Of a DNA stretch of 64,000 nucleotides, positions 8,489-16,316 are shown one piece after another. The stretch is taken from positions 186,001 to 250,000 of the forward strand of contig NZ_JAKLTR010000009.1 in assembly GCF_022012415.1 (NCBI RefSeq). Reading direction: 5' to 3'. The stretch's first letter is position 1. Each line of letters starts with the position of its first letter. The notes under the pieces are model-generated. The model was not told the DNA's origin, searched no databases, and worked only from the letters and a program-made list of their open reading frames with translations. Both the position numbers and the translations under genes were made by a program. The stretch is from Terrimonas ginsenosidimutans. Its GTDB lineage: Bacteria > Bacteroidota > Bacteroidia > Chitinophagales > Chitinophagaceae.

Positions 8489-8570
8489 GCCCGCCTGAGC
8501 TTTAGCGTAGGTGGGCTCCTGGTATGCCGAAGCATTAGCGGTGGGTCTCCCTCGCAGAAGCTTTGGTGGG
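8489..8570 (+). repeat. Three degenerate copies of a GAAGCTTTAGCG-AGGTGGG element in the icd leader
   Basis: Copy 1 is GAGCTTTAGCGTAGGTGGG (8497-8515). Copy 2 is GAAGCATTAGCGGTGGG (8529-8545). Copy 3 is GAAGCTTTGGTGGG (8557-8570). Copy 1 is also the right half of a hairpin, GCCCGCC (8489-8495) with GGTGGGC (8510-8516). The cluster lies between the predicted icd promoter and start codon, so it would be transcribed as 5' untranslated RNA. Confidence 0.6.
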
Positions 8571-8607
8571 CAGCGCAAGTATTAACCTTACAAAACCAAA
8601 CTTTATT

Positions 8608-9837
8608 ATGTCTCAAAAGATCAAAGTTGCAAATCCGGTAGTTGAGCTGGACGGAGATGAAATGACCCGTATCATCTGGAAGTTCATTAAAGACAAACTG
8701 ATCCTCCCTTATGTGGATCTTGATATAAAATACTATGACCTGGGTGTGGAATACCGCGATCAGACCAATGATCAGGTGACCGTTGATGCCGCCAATGCGA
8801 TCAGACAGTATGGCGTGGGTATCAAATGTGCTACCATCACTCCGGATGAAGACCGTGTAAAAGAATTCAACCTGAAGCAAATGTGGAAAAGCCCTAACGG
8901 GACTATCCGCAATATCCTCGACGGTACCGTATTCCGCGAGCCGATCGTGATCAAGAACATTCCACGCCTGGTGACTACCTGGGATCGTCCGATCATCGTA
9001 GGCCGTCACGCATTTGGCGACCAGTATCGCGCTACAGACTTCGTCGTGCCGGGAAAAGGTAAGCTGACCATCAAATTCGTTGGCGAAGACGGACAGGTGA
9101 TCGAGCACGAAGTATTCCAGTTCAAAGGCGGTGGCGTTTCTCTGTCTATGTACAACACAGATGAGAGCATTGCAGGCTTTGCACGCAGCTGTATGAATAT
9201 GGCGCTGTCCAAAGGCTGGCCACTCTACCTCTCTACCAAAAACACCATCCTCAAAAAATATGATGGCCGTTTCAAAGATATCTTCCAGGATATCTATGAG
9301 AACGAATTCAAAGCACAATTCGAAAAAGCAGGTATCGTTTATGAACACCGCCTGATCGATGACATGGTGGCCAGCGCTATGAAATGGAACGGTGGCTTTG
9401 TCTGGGCTTGTAAGAACTATGATGGTGACGTACAAAGCGACTCAGTTGCTCAGGGCTTCGGTTCACTCGGCCTGATGACCTCTGTACTCGTTACACCTGA
9501 TGGCAAAACCCTCGAAGCTGAAGCTGCGCACGGTACGGTAACCCGTCACTACCGCGAACATCAGAAAGGCAATCCAACCTCTACCAACCCGATCGCTTCT
9601 ATCTTCGCATGGACAAGAGGCCTTGCTTTCCGTGGCAAACTCGATGGCAACCAGCCGCTGATCGACTTCGCAAACGCTCTCGAAGCTGTTTGTATCGAAA
9701 CAGTAGAAGAGGGTAAAATGACAAAAGACCTCGCGCTGACGATCAAACCAAAGGTTGAGCATGGTAAAGACTTCCTTTATACACAGGAGTTCCTCGATGC
9801 GATCGACGCAAACCTGAAAAAGAAAATGGGATTGTAA
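8608..9837 (+). CDS. icd: NADP-dependent isocitrate dehydrogenase, eukaryote-like type
   Basis: Catalyses oxidative decarboxylation of isocitrate to 2-oxoglutarate in the TCA cycle, in the cytosol. The 409-residue length and start [20 protein letters not shown] match the eukaryote-like homodimeric class, which many Bacteroidota use. Visible motifs are the substrate loop [19 protein letters not shown], the catalytic Tyr in GDQYRATDF, the Lys/Asp regions [15 protein letters not shown] and RLIDDMVA, and the cofactor loop [12 protein letters not shown]. The frame is open from 8563, but that extension lies in repeat sequence. The ATG at 8608 is the family start. It is monocistronic, with its own promoter at 8477 and inverted repeats after the stop. 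Confidence 0.97.
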   Translation: MSQKIKVANPVVELDGDEMTRIIWKFIKDKLILPYVDLDIKYYDLGVEYRDQTNDQVTVDAANAIRQYGVGIKCATITPDEDRVKEFNLKQMWKSPNGTIRNILDGTVFREPIVIKNIPRLVTTWDRPIIVGRHAFGDQYRATDFVVPGKGKLTIKFVGEDGQVIEHEVFQFKGGGVSLSMYNTDESIAGFARSCMNMALSKGWPLYLSTKNTILKKYDGRFKDIFQDIYENEFKAQFEKAGIVYEHRLIDDMVASAMKWNGGFVWACKNYDGDVQSDSVAQGFGSLGLMTSVLVTPDGKTLEAEAAHGTVTRHYREHQKGNPTSTNPIASIFAWTRGLAFRGKLDGNQPLIDFANALEAVCIETVEEGKMTKDLALTIKPKVEHGKDFLYTQEFLDAIDANLKKKMGL

Positions 9838-9857
9838 GCTGATCTCGCTCTCTATAG

Positions 9858-10094
9858 TTAAGGGTTTAAAAGTTTTATTGTTTAATAGTTTAAAAGTTGC
9901 AGCGTTGAAAGACCTGATAACTTTCTGACAACTGAACAATCAACTTTTAAACCTTTATTTTTTTCTGTAACAGAGCCAGGGTTTAGTAGTTTAGCTGTTA
10001 ATCGTTTAACAGTTATCTTCAAAGAATGATCAACCGTCTAAACAGACGATTACCCAAACCCTTTGAACTGCTAAACCATTAAACTTTTAAACGC
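9858..10094. repeat. Two neighbouring inverted repeats of TTTAAAAG-like words
   Basis: The first pair is AAGGGTTTAAAAGTT (from about 9860) with AACTTTTAAACCTT (about 9941-9955). The second is AGGGTTTAGTAGTTTAGC (from 9978) with GCTAAACCATTAAACTTTT (10069-10088) and related words. The arms consist of degenerate tandem TTTAAxAGT units. The block fills the 265-bp spacer between icd and the PrsW-GNAT gene, which are co-directional. No gene is seen here. Confidence 0.7.
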
Positions 10095-10102
10095 CTCTTC
10101 CG

Positions 10103-11305
10103 ATGCAACTCCTTCTACTCGCCATTGCCCCGGGCATCGCTATCTGCCTGTTCATTTTCCACAGGGATGCTTACAACCGTGAGCCGAAACGGAACCTGCT
10201 GATGAGTTTTCTGCTGGGGGTAATAACAGTAATACCGGCAGCGCTTATAGAGCGTTACCTGATCAATTATGAAACAAGTGTTTCCTCCATTGCCATAAAA
10301 GCTTTCCTTTATGTCGCACTGGTAGAAGAAGGTGTCAAATTCCTTGCCCTTCGTTTCTATGCCTATCCGAGTAAAAAATTTGATGAACCACTGGACGGCA
10401 TCGTCTATGCCGTAATGGTCAGCATGGGCTTTGCTACACTTGAGAATGTGTTGTATGTATTCCAGTCGGCCCAGACCGGGCAGGGATACCAGGTTGCTTT
10501 TCTCCGGATGTTCCTGGCAGTTCCCGCTCACGCAACTTTTGGTGTGCTTATGGGATACTACGCCGGCAATGCAAAATTTGCCCAAAAGGGAAAAGCGCTG
10601 TTGTTACTGACAGGATTATTCTGGGCAGTGCTCTTCCATGGTCTGTACGATTTCTTTTTGTTTATCCGGGACTCTCCCACGGTAAGAGACCTGATCGCAG
10701 ACGGTCTGCTGATCGCCGGAGCGATCGCATCCTTCATTATTGCAGTACGGTTGAGTTTCATCCATATCAAAAAACACCGTAAACTCTCACAACAAACATA
10801 TAACCCAATGGAAACAATGAGCCTCCGCAAGGCCTATGAACATGATCTGCCGCTGATCCGGGACCTCGCTACCAGGATCTGGCCGACGGCATACGGACAG
10901 ATCATCCCGAAGGAACAGATCGACTATATGCTGAACATGATGTACAGTGAGCGCTCATTGACAGAGCAGATGAAGGGCGGAGCTGAATTCCTGCTGGCTT
11001 ATGACAGCGTGGAAGCGGTTGGTTTTGCATCAGTCGGACTCGCGGAACCGGGCGTATACAAATTGCATAAGCTTTATGTTCTTCCTTCCCAACAGGGGCG
11101 CGGCACCGGCAAATTCCTGGTGGACGCGATTGCTAAAGCTGCAGCAAAAAAAGGCGGTACGATTCTTCGGTTGAACGTAAACCGGCAAAACCCGGCAGTT
11201 GGATTTTATGAGAAGATCGGTTTTGTAAAAGTTGCGGAAGAAGATATCGGGATTGGTGAAGGGTATTTCATGAATGATTATGTAATGGATAAAAGACTGG
11301 CGTAG
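10103..11305 (+). CDS. PrsW-type intramembrane protease fused to a GNAT acetyltransferase
   Basis: Residues 1-225 form a polytopic membrane domain with the PrsW signatures E75-E76-G-V-K79, ATLENVLYVF, H143 in PAHATFGVLMGYY and H179 in FHGLYDFF. This is the glutamate-histidine set of a membrane-embedded metalloprotease. From M236/M239 onward comes a soluble GNAT N-acetyltransferase domain (SLRKAYEHDLPLIRDLATRI), with the acetyl-CoA loop SQQGRGTGKFL and the end motif NPAVGFYEKIGFV. The reading frame is continuous. However, the linker DNA looks like an old gene junction: it has ATG codons at 10808 and 10817 and a TAA one frame over just before them. A real fusion, a fusion by stop loss, or a sequencing indel are all possible. 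Substrates are unknown. Confidence 0.85.
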   Translation: MQLLLLAIAPGIAICLFIFHRDAYNREPKRNLLMSFLLGVITVIPAALIERYLINYETSVSSIAIKAFLYVALVEEGVKFLALRFYAYPSKKFDEPLDGIVYAVMVSMGFATLENVLYVFQSAQTGQGYQVAFLRMFLAVPAHATFGVLMGYYAGNAKFAQKGKALLLLTGLFWAVLFHGLYDFFLFIRDSPTVRDLIADGLLIAGAIASFIIAVRLSFIHIKKHRKLSQQTYNPMETMSLRKAYEHDLPLIRDLATRIWPTAYGQIIPKEQIDYMLNMMYSERSLTEQMKGGAEFLLAYDSVEAVGFASVGLAEPGVYKLHKLYVLPSQQGRGTGKFLVDAIAKAAAKKGGTILRLNVNRQNPAVGFYEKIGFVKVAEEDIGIGEGYFMNDYVMDKRLA

Positions 11306-11413
11306 GAGTATTGCAAAGAATGCAGGGTAAACCGCAAAGGCCGCAGGAAGAACATTCCGGGTTACATCTCGTTGTGTTCTCCGCGGTTTACTTTGCGATC
11401 TTTGCGTTGCTCC
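11305..11413. repeat. Long imperfect inverted repeat of the CGCAAAGG family
   Basis: The left arm begins GGAGTATTGCAAAG at 11305. The right arm ends ATCTTTGCGTTGCTCC at 11413. The inner words GTAAACCGC and GCGGTTTAC pair exactly, with an 11-nt asymmetry. The left arm continues upstream as GGCGTAG, so it overlaps the last codons and stop of the PrsW-GNAT gene. It lies between convergent genes and could act as a terminator, but it belongs to the same family as copies at 14454, 18079 and 56299. Confidence 0.75.
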
Positions 11414-11430
11414 TTCACCAGCCATTCAGA

Positions 11431-11886
11431 TCACTTCCCGCACTTCAAATATTTCTTTGGATCAACCGGCGTTTCAAAATCATAGACCAGCAATTCGACC
11501 GGCTCACCGGGCTCATTGATCCCGATAGCATCCCCTGCTTTAACCTTTTGATTAGGGCGAACGGTCACTTTGGAGATCCCGCTCATCCAGAACCAGTAGT
11601 CCTGGTGATAGTAGACCACTTCCCATTTCCCTTCCTGGGTACGCTGCACTTTACTGATCACAGCATCCATGCCTGCACGGACGGTCGTGTCCGTATCGCT
11701 TGAAAGAACCAGCTTGAGCTCTTCCATTCCGTCTTCGCGTTTTTTGGGAGTAATATCTTTTGCATTGAGCAGAATGCAGGACAAAGAAAGGGAATCTTTG
11801 ACCTGTTTTCTGCCTTTCTGCGCAGAGGAGGTAAAAGGGACTGCTGTAAGGGCTGCAACCAGCAGCAACAGGGAGAATTGTTTCAT
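11431..11886 (-). CDS. Secreted M23-like (LytM-fold) protein lacking the catalytic ligands
   Basis: A 151-residue protein with a signal peptide (MKQFSLLLLVAALTAVPFTS SAQ). From about residue 70 it follows the order of an M23 peptidase fold: AGMDAVISKVQ, then WEVVYYHQDYWFWMSGISKV, then the hallmark VRPNQKVKAGDAIG, ending PVELLVYDFETPVDPKKYL. In active M23 enzymes the last segment reads HLHFE; here it is VELLVYDF. The first ligand motif (H-x4-D) is also absent. It is therefore probably a non-catalytic binding or activator protein of the periplasm, like other degenerate LytM proteins. It is convergent with the PrsW-GNAT gene and shares its strand with the gene at 11914-12213. Confidence 0.8.
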   Translation of the reverse strand: MKQFSLLLLVAALTAVPFTSSAQKGRKQVKDSLSLSCILLNAKDITPKKREDGMEELKLVLSSDTDTTVRAGMDAVISKVQRTQEGKWEVVYYHQDYWFWMSGISKVTVRPNQKVKAGDAIGINEPGEPVELLVYDFETPVDPKKYLKCGK

Positions 11887-11913
11887 ATTGACAGGATTAA
11901 AAAGTTGAAGAGC

Positions 11914-12213
11914 TCAATGTTTTTCGATGGAAAGCTTTTTAGCCATTTCCGCGCTTAAACCCTCAGCTGATGCGCCATAGCCAGTCACAAGCACGCCCTT
12001 TCTCCCCTTTGAGCCGTCTACAGCATATACAACAGCTTCATCGGCCGGATCGGAATCCCCTTCAAAGCGGTATACTTCCACTATTTCAAAATCTTCCGCA
12101 TTATACCGGGCGTCCTGGCAGACCAGGCAATTCTCCTGAAGACTGAAATCCGTCACATAACCTCTTGTTTTTAAACCATTAACAGCAGCTGAAACAGTAT
12201 CGTACACATACAT
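11914..12213 (-). CDS. Small conserved Bacteroidota protein, often labelled 'phosphoribosylpyrophosphate synthetase'
   Basis: The ATG at 12213 gives 99 residues: MYVYDTVSAAVNGLKTRGY, then a Cys motif (LVCQ), then DFEIVEVYRFEGDSDPADEA, then a strand-turn VYAVDGSKGRKGVLVTGYG. Short proteins of this pattern are widespread in Bacteroidota, and databases often carry the phosphoribosylpyrophosphate synthetase name for them. The protein is far too short for that enzyme and has no PRPP loop, so I treat its function as unknown. The frame is open up to 12282, but a -7 element (12238-12245) lies within that stretch, which supports the shorter start. It lies 27 bp upstream of the M23-like gene. Confidence 0.8.
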   Translation of the reverse strand: MYVYDTVSAAVNGLKTRGYVTDFSLQENCLVCQDARYNAEDFEIVEVYRFEGDSDPADEAVVYAVDGSKGRKGVLVTGYGASAEGLSAEMAKKLSIEKH

Positions 12214-12237
12214 ACTCAGTGGATTTTTAGATAGTTT

Positions 12238-12245
12238 CAAAGTTA
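12238..12245 (-). promoter_or_regulatory. Bacteroidota -7 element upstream of the 99-residue protein gene
   Basis: On the minus strand this reads TAACTTTG, matching TAnnTTTG. It lies 24 nt before the ATG at 12213, which would give a leader of about 17 nt. Confidence 0.5.
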
Positions 12246-12393
12246 ATGCAATGGCGGCACCATTGGCCGAAAAAAGATGCACGATCGGCGGTAAGGACTG
12301 TCAGTATCCGGCTTCCCTCCTAACCTCTTCATCGTCAGTAAACATTCTTGACAAGACCTCACCCCTGCATTAGGGTATGTTACGGGTAAACAG

Positions 12394-12401
12394 TACCTTT
12401 G
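12394..12401 (+). promoter_or_regulatory. Bacteroidota -7 element of the ahcY promoter
   Basis: TACCTTTG matches TAnnTTTG and lies 20 nt before the ahcY start codon. The leader would be too short for any S-adenosylhomocysteine or S-adenosylmethionine riboswitch. Confidence 0.6.
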
Positions 12402-12421
12402 CCCGCAAAATCAAACAAAAA

Positions 12422-13747
12422 ATGTCTACTGTATCAAAATCCATTGATTTCTCCTTACCCTATAAGGTGGCTGATATTTCCCTGGCTGAATGGGGCCGTA
12501 AGGAAATTCGTCTGGCTGAAGCAGAAATGCCCGGTCTTATGTCTATCCGTGCCGAGTATGGTCCTTCACAGCCATTGAAAGGTGCTCGTGTTGCAGGATG
12601 TCTGCACATGACGATCCAGACTGCCGTGCTGATCGAGACGCTGACGGCGCTGGGTGCTGAAGTTAAATGGAGCTCTTGCAATATATTCTCTACACAGGAC
12701 CACGCTGCTGCTGCTATCGCCGCTGCAGGTATCGGGGTGTTTGCCTGGAAAGGTCAGACTCAGGAAGAAGCTGATTGGTGTATCGAACAGACGCTGTTCT
12801 TCGGTGCACAGGACAAACCTCTGAACATGATCCTTGACGATGGTGGTGATCTGACAAACATGGTCCTGGATACATACCCTGAGCTGGTTCAGCACGTGAA
12901 AGGTATTTCTGAAGAAACTACCACAGGTGTACACCGTTTATATGAGCGCGTTGCAAAAGGAACACTGCCTATGCCAGCGATCAACGTAAACGACTCTGTA
13001 ACTAAATCTAAATTCGACAATAAATACGGTTGTAAAGAATCGCTGGTTGACTCTATCCGTCGCGCTACTGACGTAATGCTGGCTGGTAAAGTTGCTGTTG
13101 TTGGTGGTTATGGTGACGTAGGTAAAGGTTCTGCTGCTTCTCTGGCTGGTGCCGGTTGCCGCGTGATCGTTACAGAGATCGATCCTATCTGCGCCCTCCA
13201 GGCTGCAATGGACGGTTTTGAAGTGAAGAAAATGATCGACGCAGTAAAAGAAGCTGACATCATTGTTACTGCTTCAGGCTGCCGTGACCTGATCACTGGT
13301 GAGCATTTCAAAGCAATGAAAGATAAAGCGATCGTTTGTAATATCGGCCACTTTGATATCGAGATCGATATCGCATGGCTGAACACAAACTATGGCAACA
13401 CTAAAGACACTATCAAACCTCAGGTAGATCTTTACAACGTAGATGGTCATGATGTGATCATCCTGGCTGAAGGCCGCCTGGTTAACCTGGGTTGTGCTAC
13501 CGGTCACCCATCCTTCGTAATGAGTAACTCTTTCTCTAACCAGACACTGGCTCAGATCGAACTTTGGGGCAACCACAAGAACTACGAAAACAAAGTGTAT
13601 GTTCTTCCTAAGCACCTTGATGAGAAAGTTGCACGTCTTCACCTCGCTAAGATCGGCGTGGTTCTCGACGAACTGACTCCTGCTCAGTCTTCCTACCTGG
13701 GCATCACTAAAGAAGGTCCTTACAAACCTGAACACTACCGCTACTAA
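12422..13747 (+). CDS. ahcY: Adenosylhomocysteinase
   Basis: Hydrolyses S-adenosylhomocysteine to homocysteine and adenosine, recycling the product of methyltransferases. The cytosolic, NAD-containing enzyme has 441 residues from the ATG at 12422; the in-frame ATG at 12377 lies upstream of the predicted promoter element. Motifs include the substrate region [16 protein letters not shown], the Cys site [17 protein letters not shown], the NAD-binding loop [18 protein letters not shown] and the conserved C-terminus KPEHYRY. It is a single-gene unit, with its own promoter element and a strong terminator at 13770. Third-position codon choice is T-rich compared with its neighbours, as often seen in highly expressed genes. 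Confidence 0.98.
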   Translation: MSTVSKSIDFSLPYKVADISLAEWGRKEIRLAEAEMPGLMSIRAEYGPSQPLKGARVAGCLHMTIQTAVLIETLTALGAEVKWSSCNIFSTQDHAAAAIAAAGIGVFAWKGQTQEEADWCIEQTLFFGAQDKPLNMILDDGGDLTNMVLDTYPELVQHVKGISEETTTGVHRLYERVAKGTLPMPAINVNDSVTKSKFDNKYGCKESLVDSIRRATDVMLAGKVAVVGGYGDVGKGSAASLAGAGCRVIVTEIDPICALQAAMDGFEVKKMIDAVKEADIIVTASGCRDLITGEHFKAMKDKAIVCNIGHFDIEIDIAWLNTNYGNTKDTIKPQVDLYNVDGHDVIILAEGRLVNLGCATGHPSFVMSNSFSNQTLAQIELWGNHKNYENKVYVLPKHLDEKVARLHLAKIGVVLDELTPAQSSYLGITKEGPYKPEHYRY

Positions 13748-13769
13748 GCATTGCGGTTACGTTATAGAG

Positions 13770-13800
13770 AAAGCCATTCCTGTGAGGGAGTGGCTTTTTT
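13770..13800 (+). terminator. Intrinsic terminator of ahcY
   Basis: The stem AAAGCCATTCC pairs with GGAGTGGCTTT (one G-T pair) around a 6-nt loop, followed by a T-run. It starts 23 bp after the ahcY stop codon. Confidence 0.93.
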
Positions 13801-13802
13801 CG

Positions 13803-13884
13803 TTTGGAGGGAGGGGTGGAAGTTTGGAAGGTTTCTTAAGTTCCAGACATACCAAACCTCCCAAACCTTCCCTCCCCCCAAACC
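13803..13884. repeat. Inverted repeat of the CCAAACCTCC family
   Basis: The left arm (13803-13834) is rich in GGAGGG and GGTTT. The right arm (13854-13884) reads AAACCTCCCAAACC then a C-rich tail. The arms pair imperfectly. Bases 13850-13870 are identical to 51736-51756, in the copy upstream of the S9 peptidase gene. It lies between the ahcY terminator and the SET-domain gene. Confidence 0.7.
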
Positions 13885-13903
13885 TATGAAACCTTCTTTC
13901 TCC

Positions 13904-13911
13904 TATCTTCG
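13904..13911 (+). promoter_or_regulatory. -7-like element directly before the SET-domain gene
   Basis: TATCTTCG (TAnnTTTG with one change) is followed by CAAC and then the ATG at 13916. Given the usual spacing of 5-8 nt from -7 element to transcript start, the mRNA would begin at or next to the start codon, that is, leaderless. The same arrangement precedes porQ (31137-31144). Confidence 0.5.
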
Positions 13912-13915
13912 CAAC

Positions 13916-14443
13916 ATGGCATTACTTGAAAAACAACTCCTCGTTAAAACATCCGCCCTCCCAGACTCAGGCATGGGCCTCTTTACCAACAAAGCAATTC
14001 CTAAAGGGACTTTGATCGTAGAATACAAAGGGAAAAGAACCACCTGGAAAGAAGTGCAGGGGGAAGAGAATGGCTATATCTATTTCGTGAATAACAAATA
14101 CGTGATCGACGCACGTCCGTGGAAATCCGCACTGGCACGATACGCCAACGATGCGAGCGGTCTCTCCCGTACAAAAGGCGTTTCCAACAATGCAGAGTAC
14201 GTAGAAGAGAACGACAAGGTGTATATCAAGTCAAAAAAAGATATTCCTGCAGGACAGGAGATCTTTGTTGGATATGGCAAAGATTACTGGAATACGATCC
14301 GTGAGAATATCAGGATAGAGAAAGCTAATCAGAAACTGGCCAAAGAGAAAGAACTCGCGAAAGCAAAAAAAGAAAAGCTGAAAGCGAAGGCAGAAGCGCT
14401 GAAGGCGAGGAAGAAAGCTCAGAAAGCAAAAAAGAAAAAGTAA
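13916..14443 (+). CDS. SET-domain protein with lysine-rich C-terminal tail
   Basis: The ATG at 13916 gives 175 residues starting MALLEKQLLVKTSALPD. The SET fold is recognisable: GMGLFTNKAIPKGTLIVEYKG, then ARYANDASG at the place of the usual N-H-x-C motif, then KKDIPAGQEIFVGYGKDYW. SET enzymes use S-adenosylmethionine to methylate protein lysines; here the target is unknown. After about residue 130 the chain becomes a coiled, highly basic Lys/Ala tail (KAKAEALKARKKAQKAKKKK), like histone-H1-type tails, suggesting nucleic-acid or ribosome association. The frame is open upstream to 13751, but that part lies in repeat sequence before the promoter element. It follows ahcY, which handles the methylation by-product, though in its own transcription unit. 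Confidence 0.85.
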   Translation: MALLEKQLLVKTSALPDSGMGLFTNKAIPKGTLIVEYKGKRTTWKEVQGEENGYIYFVNNKYVIDARPWKSALARYANDASGLSRTKGVSNNAEYVEENDKVYIKSKKDIPAGQEIFVGYGKDYWNTIRENIRIEKANQKLAKEKELAKAKKEKLKAKAEALKARKKAQKAKKKK

Positions 14444-14453
14444 GTTTTTCAAA

Positions 14454-14568
14454 TTGCCTGGCGTAGGAGTATCGCAGAGGACACAAAGAGTTCGCAAAGG
14501 ACGCTAAGGTTATCTTTGCGCTCTTTGCGAACTCTTTGTGTCCTCTGCGATACTCCTACGCCAGGCAA
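14454..14568. repeat. Near-perfect 46-bp inverted repeat of the CGCAAAGG family
   Basis: The left arm 14454-14499 (TTGCCTGGCGTAGGAGTATC, then CGCAGAGGACACAAAG and AGTTCGCAAAG) pairs without mismatch with 14523-14568. The stem continues inward with CGC/GCG and AAG/CTT around a GTTAT loop. It begins 10 bp after the SET gene stop. The stem is far longer than terminators need, and there is no clean T-run. Confidence 0.92.
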
Positions 14569-14658
14569 ATAAATTATCAACCCACTCATCAGGAAATATC
14601 CCCTGTTTTCACCAAGCCATACTCTTTCTCTGTATATTAGGCGACCAAAAAAAAATGC

Positions 14659-16299
14659 ATGAGAAAGATTTTTTCACTGATGCTTCTCGTGGCAGTTGGC
14701 TTAAACAGCTCCGCTCAAAGCCCTGCCGGTTACAGCAATTTCGCCCAGCAGACCAACCGGCTCAACACGCTGGCAAAAACTTACCCGCAGCTGGTAAAAC
14801 TGCGCTCCCTTACCAAAACAGCAGGTGGTAAAGAGATCTGGCAGATCACTATCGGTACGGGTAATGTCGACTTAAAGCCAGCCCTTCTTGTTGCAGGAGG
14901 CGTTGAAGGCAATAATATACTAAGCACCGAACTCGCTCTTGGCTTCGCTGAAGATCTGCTGAAGAATAACTCCGCGGACAGTATCAAAGCCCTTCTTGCA
15001 AAAACCACATTCTACGTCTTCCCCAACCTGAGCCCCGATGCAATGGAGCAATACTTTGCCGCCCTACGTTACGAACGGCAGGGAAATGCCACCAGCACAG
15101 ATGATGACCGCGATGGCAAGCTCAATGAAGATGGATTTGATGATCTTGACGGCAACGGAAAGATCACCATCATGCGCGTAGAGTCTCCTGTAGGGACTTA
15201 CAAAACCAATCCTGACGATACACGCATGCTTGTAAAAGCTGACCTCTCCAAAGGAGAAAAAGGACTGTATGATATTTACACCGAAGGTCGCGACAATGAC
15301 AACGACGGCAATTTCAACGAAGACGGAGAAGGCGGCGTTTGGTTCAACAAAAACCTTACGTTCAAACACCCTTCTTTTTCCCAGGGCTCCGGCGAGTTTC
15401 CCGTGTCTGAAAATGAAACACGTGCGCTGCTGGATTATCTTTTTGAAAGATCCAATATCTACGCCGTTGTAAGCTTTGGCTCCAATAACAACCTCAGCTC
15501 ACCGGTAACTTTCAATCAAATGGCCGCTGCCCAAACCATCACATCAGGATGGCTGGAACCGGATGCAAAGATCAACAGCTTTGTATCTGACCTGTATAAC
15601 AAAGAAACCGGCCTGAAAGACGCGCCAAAAGCATCCGCAGCTGGTGGCGATTTTTATTCATGGGCCTATTTCCACTTCGGGCGCTACAGCTTCAGCACGC
15701 CGGGATGGTGGGTTCCTAAAGCAAAGGCTGATACAACTAAGAAGGAAAAAGCATTTACCATCGAAGATCCGAACGCGAACTATCTGCGTTGGGCAGCAAG
15801 CCAGGGCATCTCCAATACATTCACTGAATGGAAAGCTATCAATCATCCTGATTTCCCCGGAAGAAAAGTTGAAGTGGGCGGCATCGATCCTTTTGTACTT
15901 ATCACCCCTCCTTACAACCTGGTGGCAGATATAACCAAAAAGCATAACCGCTTCCTGGTTAAACTGGCTTCAGCGCAACCAGAACTGGATCTGATCAATG
16001 TTAAAACGGAAAAGCTGAATGGCAATGTGACCAGGATCACGGTTGATCTGGTTAACAAAGGCGCCCTCCCTTCCCATTCCAAACTGGGTGAAAGAAACTA
16101 TTGGGTTAAACGCATCAGGGTTAAACTGAATACAGGAAACAATCAATCAGTGATCAGCGGCAGAAAACTGCAGACGCTGAATGCACTGGATGGCTATGGA
16201 ACGGAAAAACTGACCTGGCTGATCAAAGGCAGCGGGAAAGTTACGCTGGAAGCCGGAAGTCCGACTACAGGCAGCAAAACCGTTGACATCAATCTTTAA
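14659..16299 (+). CDS. M14 carboxypeptidase-like protein without zinc ligands (probable pseudoenzyme)
   Basis: A 546-residue secreted protein (signal peptide MRKIFSLMLLVAVGLNSSAQ). It aligns by eye along its length with the following M14 gene: the N-terminal helix NRLNTLAKTYPQLVKLRSLT and KEIWQITIG, then the acidic inserts DDDRDGKLNEDGFDDLDGNG and GRDNDNDGNFNEDGEGG. The H-x-x-E zinc motif is replaced by GGVEGNNILSTE, and the later His site reads AVVSFGSNNNL, so all metal ligands appear lost. The acidic inserts look like calcium-binding loops. It ends 17 bp before the active-looking paralog, so the pair is an operon. A binding or regulatory role beside the active enzyme is plausible. Confidence 0.85.
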   Translation: MRKIFSLMLLVAVGLNSSAQSPAGYSNFAQQTNRLNTLAKTYPQLVKLRSLTKTAGGKEIWQITIGTGNVDLKPALLVAGGVEGNNILSTELALGFAEDLLKNNSADSIKALLAKTTFYVFPNLSPDAMEQYFAALRYERQGNATSTDDDRDGKLNEDGFDDLDGNGKITIMRVESPVGTYKTNPDDTRMLVKADLSKGEKGLYDIYTEGRDNDNDGNFNEDGEGGVWFNKNLTFKHPSFSQGSGEFPVSENETRALLDYLFERSNIYAVVSFGSNNNLSSPVTFNQMAAAQTITSGWLEPDAKINSFVSDLYNKETGLKDAPKASAAGGDFYSWAYFHFGRYSFSTPGWWVPKAKADTTKKEKAFTIEDPNANYLRWAASQGISNTFTEWKAINHPDFPGRKVEVGGIDPFVLITPPYNLVADITKKHNRFLVKLASAQPELDLINVKTEKLNGNVTRITVDLVNKGALPSHSKLGERNYWVKRIRVKLNTGNNQSVISGRKLQTLNALDGYGTEKLTWLIKGSGKVTLEAGSPTTGSKTVDINL

Positions 16300-16316
16300 C
16301 CCGTAAACAAGACAAC

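Noticed and set aside
8377-9435. Long minus-strand open frame (352 codons) opposite icd
   Set aside because: It is antisense to the well-supported icd gene, starts and ends without gene signals, and its translation has no protein-family features; such mirror frames are common opposite codon-biased genes.
9858-10094. Insertion-sequence or MITE ends suspected from the inverted repeats
   Set aside because: No transposase gene, no target-site duplications that I could see, and the arms are internally repetitive and nearly contiguous, unlike terminal repeats around a cargo.
12283-12421. S-adenosylhomocysteine or S-adenosylmethionine riboswitch before ahcY
   Set aside because: The -7 element lies 20 nt before the start codon, leaving no room for an aptamer, and no fitting helices were seen.
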